64,000 bases of DNA from assembly GCA_030546905.1 (NCBI GenBank), contig JAUOPI010000013.1, forward strand, positions 1 to 64,000, written 5' to 3'. Below are positions 48,983-56,700 of this stretch, one piece after another (position 1 is the first letter of the stretch; every line of letters begins with the position of its first letter). The stretch is from Granulosicoccaceae sp. 1_MG-2023 (lineage in GTDB: Bacteria; Pseudomonadota; Gammaproteobacteria; Granulosicoccales; Granulosicoccaceae). The position numbers and the translations under genes are program-made. The notes beneath the pieces were generated by a model that saw only the letters and a program-made list of their open reading frames with translations, was not told the DNA's origin and searched no databases.

Positions 48983-49513
48983 ATGAAAACCCGCTTACTT
49001 GCCCTGGCCGTGCTCCTGAGTACGGCCGCGCCGGTGTCTGCCGGTAGTGTGGATTACATCGGTTACATCGGAATCGATGGTGCGCTGATGTCCCTGGAAG
49101 AGCCCATCGGCGAGACCATCGAACCGGCCAATCTGCGGCTTCGCCTGGGCGGACGGATCGCGCCGCGGCTGGATATCGAAGGGCATTTTACTTTTACCGT
49201 CGATTCCGATGAGAAATACGGCGCGCAATGGTCGACGAATGTGGCGGCGGGTTTTCTAAAAGGCTATCTTCCGCTGGGCCGCTATACCTCGTTGTACGGT
49301 TTGGCCGGTTTCTCCAACATCACGGTGGTCGAGTCCGTTGGTCGCGACGATTTCTACGACGATGATATCTGGGGCTTTGCCTACGGCGTCGGTATAGAAA
49401 CGGTGCTCAGCGAACGGGTCGATCTGTCGCTGGACTGGGTGCAGTATCTGCACGATGATGAGATCTATGACGGGCTGTCGGCACTGGCCTTCGGCTTTAA
49501 GGTTTATTACTGA
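48983..49513 (+). CDS. Small outer-membrane beta-barrel protein
   Basis: This 176-residue exported protein has a signal peptide (about 1-19, ending VSA). The mature part consists of alternating hydrophobic strands of the type found in eight-stranded OmpA-like or OmpW-like barrels, and it ends in FGFKVYY, an aromatic C-terminal strand that fits the BAM signal. ATG 48983 has CAGGAG eight bases upstream. The specific function is unknown. Confidence 0.8.
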   Translation: MKTRLLALAVLLSTAAPVSAGSVDYIGYIGIDGALMSLEEPIGETIEPANLRLRLGGRIAPRLDIEGHFTFTVDSDEKYGAQWSTNVAAGFLKGYLPLGRYTSLYGLAGFSNITVVESVGRDDFYDDDIWGFAYGVGIETVLSERVDLSLDWVQYLHDDEIYDGLSALAFGFKVYY

Positions 49514-49528
49514 TCCGGATTGATTTTT

Positions 49529-50182
49529 ATGACTGAAACGCTTTCCCGGCGCACGGTGTATTCCAAGCGCCTGCGCGTGCTGCACGGCGTGCTTGCCGTG
49601 TCGGCGCTGGTGTTGCTGGCCACCGGTTGGCTGGCCGGTGCCGAACGGCTCGGCGCGGCCGCGCGCGGTTACCACTACCTGGCCGGCTATGTCTTTGCCT
49701 TGGCGCTGTTCTGGCGTATCGGTCTGTTGTTTCTCGGGCAGGGCAGTGAGCACTACCGTGATTGCCTGCCGGGGCGGCATTTCGCCGCCAAGGTGGCAGA
49801 ACACCTGAAGTTTTATCTGTCGCTGGGTAAAACGCCGCTGAGCGGCTGGTACGCTCACAGTCCGGCCTGGGGGCCGCTGTATCTGGGCTTTTTTGCGGTC
49901 GCGACGATTGCCGTGCTCAGTGGTCTGGCGATCGGTCATCTGTATATCGCCGGCCTCAGCCTCAGTGGTCTGCACGCCTTCTGCGCCGCGTTGATCCTGC
50001 TGTTCACCGGCTTTCATTTGCTGGCGGTGGTGCTGCACGATGCGGGCACCGGCGGCACCACGGTGTCGGCCATGCTGTCCGGCGACAAAATTTTCTCTGT
50101 CGATCCGCAGCCGGCCGCCAATGAACCCAAAGAGTTCAAGGTGGATTTTTACCGCCCCTCCGACAGCGATTCCAAACCCTGA
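49529..50182 (+). CDS. Cytochrome b561 / hydrogenase-type b cytochrome family membrane protein
   Basis: This protein of about 217 residues has four transmembrane helices (about 20-40, 50-72, 110-130, 145-170). Candidate haem histidines are in RVLHGV, GYHYLAGY, GLHAFC and TGFHLLAVVLH. It fits di-haem b-type cytochromes that receive electrons from soluble partners. ATG 49529 is chosen over TTG 49520. It follows the beta-barrel gene by 15 bp. The electron donor and acceptor are unknown. Confidence 0.85.
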   Translation: MTETLSRRTVYSKRLRVLHGVLAVSALVLLATGWLAGAERLGAAARGYHYLAGYVFALALFWRIGLLFLGQGSEHYRDCLPGRHFAAKVAEHLKFYLSLGKTPLSGWYAHSPAWGPLYLGFFAVATIAVLSGLAIGHLYIAGLSLSGLHAFCAALILLFTGFHLLAVVLHDAGTGGTTVSAMLSGDKIFSVDPQPAANEPKEFKVDFYRPSDSDSKP

Positions 50183-50274
50183 TTGGCTTTTGCCGCGTAA
50201 CGCGCTCTGCAGCCGGCCTGTCATGCCGGCTGTGCTAGACTTTGCCCGCTTTTGTCACCGGACCGTTTACACCC

Positions 50275-50634
50275 ATGAAAAACGAAGCCACTGGCCTGCG
50301 CCGTTTGTTAAACGCAACCCGCTATTCCTGGCAGGGCTTCCGCGCTGCCTATCAGTCTGAAGAAGCGTTCCGTCAGGAGGTCTGGGTGGCGGTGGTGCTG
50401 ATTCCCACCGGTCTCTGGCTCGGTGACGGCGGCGTGGAGAAACTCCTGCTGGTGGCCAGCGTGCTGTTGCTGATGATTGTGGAACTGCTTAATTCGGCCA
50501 TCGAAAGTGTGGTTGACCGCTTTGGTCCGGAATGGAACGAGTTGGCAGGCCGGGCCAAGGACATGGGCTCGGCGGCCGTGTTGCTGGCCATCGGCATACT
50601 CTGGCTCACCTGGGCGCTGGTGTTACTGTTCTAG
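50275..50634 (+). CDS. dgkA: Diacylglycerol kinase
   Basis: This 119-residue trimeric membrane kinase recycles diacylglycerol to phosphatidic acid. Three transmembrane helices are evident. The family motif ELLNSAIESVVDRFGPEWNELAGRAKDMGSAA is split here as VELLNSAIE (about 69-77) and RAKDMGSAAVLL (about 92-103), carrying the conserved glutamate, asparagine and lysine residues. ATG 50275 gives the usual length. Confidence 0.94.
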   Translation: MKNEATGLRRLLNATRYSWQGFRAAYQSEEAFRQEVWVAVVLIPTGLWLGDGGVEKLLLVASVLLLMIVELLNSAIESVVDRFGPEWNELAGRAKDMGSAAVLLAIGILWLTWALVLLF

Positions 50635-50712
50635 TCGCCGCGGGCGCACAGCTTGACCGGACCCGTCGGCGGCAAGGTACACTGACGGTTTGCCATTGAA
50701 CCGGAGCCGGCC

Positions 50713-52191
50713 ATGTCCGCTTTTGCCCGTGCTGAATTCAGCAATACCTACCGCGCGCTGGGGTCGCGTTTTTCCACCCCGCAGGCGCCGGTACCGGTCA
50801 AGGCGCCGCAACTGATCCGCTTTAATACCGGACTGGCTGATTTTCTCAGTCTGTCCGCTGAGCTGGCCGATGATCCGCTCACGGCGCAGTATCTGGCCGG
50901 TAACCGCATTGCCGCGCGCAGCGAACCTGTCGCCACCGTCTATGCCGGTCACCAGTTCGGCAACTGGAATCCGCAACTCGGCGACGGCCGGGCACTGCTG
51001 CTCGGTGAGTTGCGGGGCCGCGACGGCGCGCTCTACGAAGTGCAGCTCAAGGGCAGCGGGCAGACGCCTTACTCGCGCATGGGCGACGGCCGTTCGCCGC
51101 TCGGGCCGGTATTGCGCGAATACCTGGTCAGCGAAGCCATGTATGCCTTCGGCATTCCCACCACCCGCTCCCTGGCGGCGGTTTCCACCGGCGAGCGCGT
51201 ATTGCGCGATTTTCTTTTGCCCGGCGGGGTGTTAACGCGGGTTGCGCGCAGTCATGTGCGTATCGGCACGGTGCAGTATTTTGCCTCGCGCGGTGACACC
51301 GATGCGGTGCGCACCTTGGCCGACTTTGTTATCGGGCGGCACTACCGCGATGCCATAGCGGCAGACTTTGCCGATGATCCCTATACCGGTTTGCTGTCGG
51401 CGGTGATACACGCCCAGGCGCGGCTGATTGCGCAATGGATGTCGGTGGGTTTTATCCACGGGGTGATGAATACCGATAATATGCTGCTTGGCGGCGACAC
51501 GGTGGATTACGGACCTTGCGCGTTTATGGATCACTACCGTGCGGACAAGGTCTTCAGCTCCATCGACGCGCACGGCCGCTATGCCTATGACCGTCAGGCC
51601 GAGATCGGCCTGTGGAATCTGCACTGGCTGGCCCAGGCGCTGTTACCGCTGATGGACGAAGATCAGGATCAGGCTATCGAAAAAGCACGTGGCTTGCTGG
51701 AAGAGTTCCAGCCGGCCTATGAGTCGCACTACCTGAGTCTGTTTGCCGCCAAGCTCGGTTTTGCCGATGCCGACGCGCCGGTCGCAGCGCGGGTCGAGTC
51801 TTTTCTGCAGCAGCTTGCGAAATACAATCTGGACTTCACACTTGCTTTCCGTGCGCTCGGCGATCAGTTCGGCACTGAACCGGAAGGCGTGTTCTGTTTT
51901 CCGCCAGAAATGCAAGCCTGGCTTGATGAGTGGCGTGCGGATCTGGCTCGCCACGGTGTGCCGGACGCGCAGGCGCAGGCACGTATACGCCGGACCAATC
52001 CGCTGTTTATTCCACGAAACCACCGCATCGAGCAGGCCATAGAGGCGGCGGTCGAAGACGGCGATTTCACGCTGTTTCAGACCTTGGCGGATGTGCTGCA
52101 AACGCCGTTTTCAGACCAGCCGGCACAGCGCGAACTGGCCGCACCGCCGGCACCGCAGGAAGAAGTACTGCGGACTTTCTGCGGCACCTGA
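50713..52191 (+). CDS. selO: Protein adenylyltransferase SelO (YdiU)
   Basis: This 492-residue pseudokinase transfers AMP from ATP to protein hydroxyls and has been linked to redox control. Patterns include YAGHQFGNWNPQLGDGRA (about 76-93), QLKGSGQTPYSR (about 114-125) and the HGVMNTDNM catalytic-loop stretch (about 252-260). Length matches the family. The C-terminal CGT with a near-terminal cysteine resembles the redox-active Cys of SelO homologues, which is selenocysteine in eukaryotes. Confidence 0.95.
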   Translation: MSAFARAEFSNTYRALGSRFSTPQAPVPVKAPQLIRFNTGLADFLSLSAELADDPLTAQYLAGNRIAARSEPVATVYAGHQFGNWNPQLGDGRALLLGELRGRDGALYEVQLKGSGQTPYSRMGDGRSPLGPVLREYLVSEAMYAFGIPTTRSLAAVSTGERVLRDFLLPGGVLTRVARSHVRIGTVQYFASRGDTDAVRTLADFVIGRHYRDAIAADFADDPYTGLLSAVIHAQARLIAQWMSVGFIHGVMNTDNMLLGGDTVDYGPCAFMDHYRADKVFSSIDAHGRYAYDRQAEIGLWNLHWLAQALLPLMDEDQDQAIEKARGLLEEFQPAYESHYLSLFAAKLGFADADAPVAARVESFLQQLAKYNLDFTLAFRALGDQFGTEPEGVFCFPPEMQAWLDEWRADLARHGVPDAQAQARIRRTNPLFIPRNHRIEQAIEAAVEDGDFTLFQTLADVLQTPFSDQPAQRELAAPPAPQEEVLRTFCGT

Positions 52192-52249
52192 GCCGGGCCG
52201 TCAGGTGAAGCTGTTATGACGATTTCTTTCCTGAGGAGCTGAAACAAAG

Positions 52250-52882
52250 GTGATTCCGCTGGATTCTTTGCTGACGTTTATCGCCGCCTCGGTGCTGCTG
52301 GCTTTGGCACCCGGGCCGGATAATCTTTTTGTTGCTGCGCAGTCCGCGCTTTACGGTGCGCGCGCCGGGCTGATCGTGACCCTGGGTTTATGCAGCGGGC
52401 TGATCGTACATACCAGTGCGGTGGCGCTGGGGGTGGCGGTGGTGTTTCAGACCTCGGCGATCGCTTTTACCCTGCTGAAGATCGCCGGTGCCTTGTATCT
52501 GGGCTGGTTGGCCTGGCAGGTTTTCCGCGCGCCGGTCGGTGAGTCCGGCGCGCCGCAGGTGCCGGCGATGAAAGCCGCTGCCTTGTACCGGCGCGGTATT
52601 CTGATGAATGTGACCAACCCCAAGGTCTCGGTGTTTTTTCTGGCCTTTTTGCCGCAGTTCGCCTCGCCGGCGCAGGGGCCGGTGGCGCTACAGGTTTTTC
52701 AGCTCGGCGCCTGGTTTATGCTCAGCGCATTTCTGGTGTTCAGTGTGATTGCGCTGACCGCCGGCAAGCTGGCTCAGCGTCTGGGCCATTCGGCGAAAGT
52801 GCAACGCTGGCTTAATCGCACAGCCGGACTGGTATTTACCCTGATGGCACTGCGGCTGCTGAGCAGCAGTCAGATCGGCTGA
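52250..52882 (+). CDS. LysE/RhtB-family amino acid exporter
   Basis: This 210-residue inner-membrane protein has about six helices. The family signature APGPDNLFVAAQSALYGARAGL lies in its N-terminal part as LAPGPDNLFVAAQ (about 20-32), and ILMNVTNPKVSVFFLAFLPQF is the second conserved block. The GTG start has AGGAG upstream, at a slightly long distance. The exported substrate is unknown. A hairpin spanning its 3' end (52883-52907) may terminate transcription against the convergent hydrolase gene. Confidence 0.9.
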   Translation: MIPLDSLLTFIAASVLLALAPGPDNLFVAAQSALYGARAGLIVTLGLCSGLIVHTSAVALGVAVVFQTSAIAFTLLKIAGALYLGWLAWQVFRAPVGESGAPQVPAMKAAALYRRGILMNVTNPKVSVFFLAFLPQFASPAQGPVALQVFQLGAWFMLSAFLVFSVIALTAGKLAQRLGHSAKVQRWLNRTAGLVFTLMALRLLSSSQIG

Positions 52883-52901
52883 GCCTGAAGCCGGCGCTGG
52901 C

Positions 52902-53741
52902 TCAGGCCGCCGCGGCGAATTCGCTGCGGATCCACTGAATCAGATCCTGGCGCAGGCTTTCGCGGTGGCGTGCCAGCGTGAACAGATGATCGCTGTCGGG
53001 AAACCAGCGGTAGCTTATCCCCGGCAGTGCTGCGTCGTCGCCAAAGCAATCGACAAACTGCTTCTCGTAGTTGTAGTAATCGGAGACGCCGCCGGTGTAG
53101 ATAAAACGCTGGCGGCAGCCGCGTCCGGCCAGATCGCGCATACTGGCGCAGACCTGCTCTTTGGGCGTGTCTTCGCGGATACGGTCTTCCAGCTCGGCTG
53201 AACGGTCGTCGCCGGCCTTGGGCGAGGACAGGCGCGCTAGCAGGGTGCGCCATTTCTGCACACTGAACAGGCGCCGGCCGAAGTGCAGCACAATATGGTT
53301 GAGATAAAACCGCCGGGTGCGGAAACCGTGCCCGTCAATCAGGATGGTGCCGCAGACCCGCGGGTCGGCCACCGCCACATCAAACGCGTCATCGGCGCCG
53401 GAACACAGCCCCATCAGAATAAACTGCCCGATCTGATACTGTGACTGCAAAAAGTCCATCGCGGTGCCCACATCGGCAATCGCCTGAGCGTTTGAGTCGG
53501 CCAGCTTGTGCGGGCTGTCAGGACTGTCGCCGACGCCGCCGAGGTCAAAGCGCAGGGAGGTAAAACCCTGCGCGGCCAGCTCCCGGGCCAACTGCGTATG
53601 CAGCCGGTAAGGACCGATATGATGCAGAAAACCGGCGTTGAGCATGATCAGGGCCGGTTGTGCCGGGCTTGGCGTATCGGGCTGTGTCACCACGCCGGAG
53701 AGATAGCCCCGGTCATCGAGCAGGTGGGCGTGTTCGATCAT
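52902..53741 (-). CDS. Alpha/beta-hydrolase coupled to the NRPS gene (exosortase-associated hydrolase type)
   Basis: This 279-residue alpha/beta-hydrolase has an oxyanion region near LNAGFLHHIG (34-43) and FDLGGVGDS at 65-73. The nucleophile elbow is G111-L-C113-S-G115, so cysteine takes the usual serine place, as I recall for exosortase A-associated hydrolase 1. A late DSDHLFTL supplies a candidate Asp and His. Its ATG overlaps the NRPS stop by four bases, so the two are co-translated. Release or editing of the NRPS product, or acyl transfer, are the plausible jobs. Confidence 0.8.
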   Translation of the reverse strand: MIEHAHLLDDRGYLSGVVTQPDTPSPAQPALIMLNAGFLHHIGPYRLHTQLARELAAQGFTSLRFDLGGVGDSPDSPHKLADSNAQAIADVGTAMDFLQSQYQIGQFILMGLCSGADDAFDVAVADPRVCGTILIDGHGFRTRRFYLNHIVLHFGRRLFSVQKWRTLLARLSSPKAGDDRSAELEDRIREDTPKEQVCASMRDLAGRGCRQRFIYTGGVSDYYNYEKQFVDCFGDDAALPGISYRWFPDSDHLFTLARHRESLRQDLIQWIRSEFAAAA

Positions 53742-56700
53742 CGCAAGGCCTCCACAATGGCGTTGATAGCGGGCCAGGCCAGCAGAATATCATCCATATG
53801 GCGCAGCGAGTCCCAGTGTTGCGTATCCGGCACAGCGCGCACCGTGGCCTCGCGGAAGCGGTAGTCCGGCGTATCCCCGGAGACCACCACGGTGGTCTGA
53901 GGTGTATCGGGCAGATTCGGTGCGGTGAGCGCGCCGATCGCTCCGAGCAGGGCGGTGCTGAAGTGATAGCCCAGCAGTTCGGTATCGCTGTCGCCGTGTT
54001 GCTTGAAGCGATAGCGGTCAAGGTCCGCAAGGGCCTCGCCGTTGAGCTTGCGCCAGGCTTTCAGCGCGGCACGGCCGTCGGTCACCGGGTCCCACAGCAC
54101 CACGCGCCCGTCAGCGCCGGCCGCCGGTGTGAGATAGGCGCCGTGGCGCACGCCGACCACACTGAGTTTTTTGCGTTTGCTCAGTTCCCGCAAGGTGTCG
54201 GCGGCCAGTGCTGTATCGCGTTCGAGCTGGCCGAAGGTGACGTGCTCGCTGTTGCCGGCCGAATCACCGGTGCCACGGTAGTCAAAACGCAGCACGGCAA
54301 AGCCCAGACCGGCCAGCTTGTCGGCCAGCAGGCGCAGACTGCGGTGCGTGCGCATGTATTCGTGTCCGAAGGGTTGGCAGAGCAGTACTGCCGCGCGAGG
54401 TGTGGCCGCGCCCGCCGGGGCGTGGTAAACGCCGTAAAGGCGTCCGTCGCCTTCCCCGAAATACATGGGCTGGTGCGTCATACGGCTGGTGTGCTCGCCG
54501 CTGATCTGCTGCTCGGGGGCAATCAGTGCGGCCAGTCCGGCCAGATCGCGGTTCATCACCGCACGGACCGGCAGGTCTTTGCCGGTCAGTTCCTGCACCC
54601 GCACGATCAGGCGCATGGCCAGCAGCGAATGGCCGCCGGCGGCGAAGAAATTATCATGGATGCCGAAGTCGGCGTGACCGAGCAGTTCCTGCCACAGCGT
54701 CGCGAGTTGTTTTTCCGCCTCGCTGCGTGGCCGGGTCTGCGCTCCTGCCGTCTGCGGGGCCGCCCAGACCGGTTCCGGCAGTGCTTTGCGGTCGATCTTG
54801 CCGTTCGGTGTCTGCGGCATTTTCTCCAGCCAGCTGTAGGCGGCCGGGATCATATAATCGGGCAGTGATTGCGCAAGATGCTCTCGCAGGCTTGCATTGT
54901 CCGGGCGGTTTGCGTCTTTGCCGATCAGCCAGGCGGCGAGATTATCACTGCCGTTGGCGTCTTTTCTGACCATCACCACCGCTTGCGCGACGGCCGGATG
55001 GGTGGCGAGTACGGACTCGATTTCGCCGAGTTCGATACGGTAGCCGCGCAGTTTGATCTGATTGTCCAGACGGCTGATGTATTCGAGCTGACCATCGTGA
55101 CGCCAGCGGGCACTGTCGCCGGTCCGGTACATGCGCGCGTCGCCGCCGGCGAAGGGATCGGCAACAAACTTCTCGGCGGTCAGGTCCTCGCGGTTGGCAT
55201 AGCCGCGTGCCACGCCGTCGCCGCCGATGCACAGCTCGCCCGGCACATTGACCGGACAGGGCTGGTCATCGGGGCCGAGGATGTAGATTTTGGTGTTCGC
55301 AATCGGTGTGCCGATGGTGATCGGCGCGTCGGCATCCGTGACCTGCACGCAGGTTGACCAGACCGTGGTTTCGGTCGGGCCGTACATATTCCACAGGGCG
55401 TCGACTTTTTCCAGCAGCGGCGCGATCAGATCCCGCGGCAGGGCCTCACCACCGATCAGCGCCTTAAAGCCGGGCCGGTGAGTCCAGTCGGTTTCCAGCA
55501 GCATCCGCCAGGTCGCCGGGGTCGCCTGCATGATGCTGATATCCTGTTCGCGCAGGCGTGCGGCCAGGCGCCGGCCGTCGATTGCCACATCGCGCGGTAC
55601 GATATCCACCATGGCCCCGCATACCAGCGGTAAATACAACTCCAGTACGGCGATATCAAAAGAGATGGTGGTCACGGCGAGCAGACGGTCGTTTTCGTCC
55701 ATGCCCGGCGTCTGCTGCATGCTGCAGATAAAATTGCTGACATTCTGCCGGGTCAGCATCACGCCTTTGGGCTTGCCGGTCGAGCCGCTGGTGTAAATCA
55801 CATAGGCCAGATCCGCCGGACCGGCGCTGTTGTCGCCGCTGAAAGGCGTGGCCGCGGCAATCGTGGCCCAGTCGCGCTCGGGGCAGATATGGCGTGCGCC
55901 GGTTTGCGGTAAATCCGCTTCCAGATGCGCATCGGTCAGCAGCAGCGGCGCCTTAGCATCGCCGAGAATATAGGCGACCCGTTCGGCCGGATACTCCGGG
56001 TCCATGGGCAAATAGGCGGCACCGCAACGCATAATCGCCAGCAGGGACACCGGCAGGTAGAGGTGTCGCTCCATGCAGACGCCGATCAGTGTGCCGGGAC
56101 CGGCGCCCTGATCGCGCAGCCAGCCGGCCAGCTGATCGGCCATGCCGGTCAGTTCGGCGTAGCTCAGGGCCTGATCGCCACAGCGCACGGCAATGCGCTC
56201 CGGGCTGCGTGCGGCCTGCGCGCGGATCAGATCTTCCACGCCTTTGCCGGCCGGGTAGTCGCGGGCAGTCCGGTTGTAGTGTTGCAGTGTCAGGGTTTGT
56301 TCTTCCTCGCTCAGCCAGGGCAGATGTCGCACCCGCCGGGCCGGATCGTCCAGGGCCGCGCTGAGCAGGCGGATAAAATGCCCGGGCAGCACTTGCATAT
56401 CCACCTCATTGAAGCGTTCGGTGGCGAAAGTGATCCGTCCCTGATAGGTCTTGCCGGTCTGGGTGATTTCAAAAACCAGATCGTAGTCGCTGCTGACATT
56501 GGGGATGGGCAGGGTCTCGCATTCGAGGCCGGCCAGGCTCAGGAAGGCGTCGGGAATGTCCTGCATCAGAAACAATACCGGCGACAGGCTCGGGCTGTTT
56601 TCACTGCGTTCGGGGCGCAGTGCGCTGACCACCGCCGAGAGCGGCGCGTCCTGATGGGCGAAGGCTTCCAGGCAGGTGGTTTTCACCGTCTCGGCCAGAG

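Noticed and set aside
53660-54868. 402-codon plus-strand frame opposite the NRPS 3' end
   Set aside because: Antisense to T2 and hydrolase domains of the NRPS; no family pattern.
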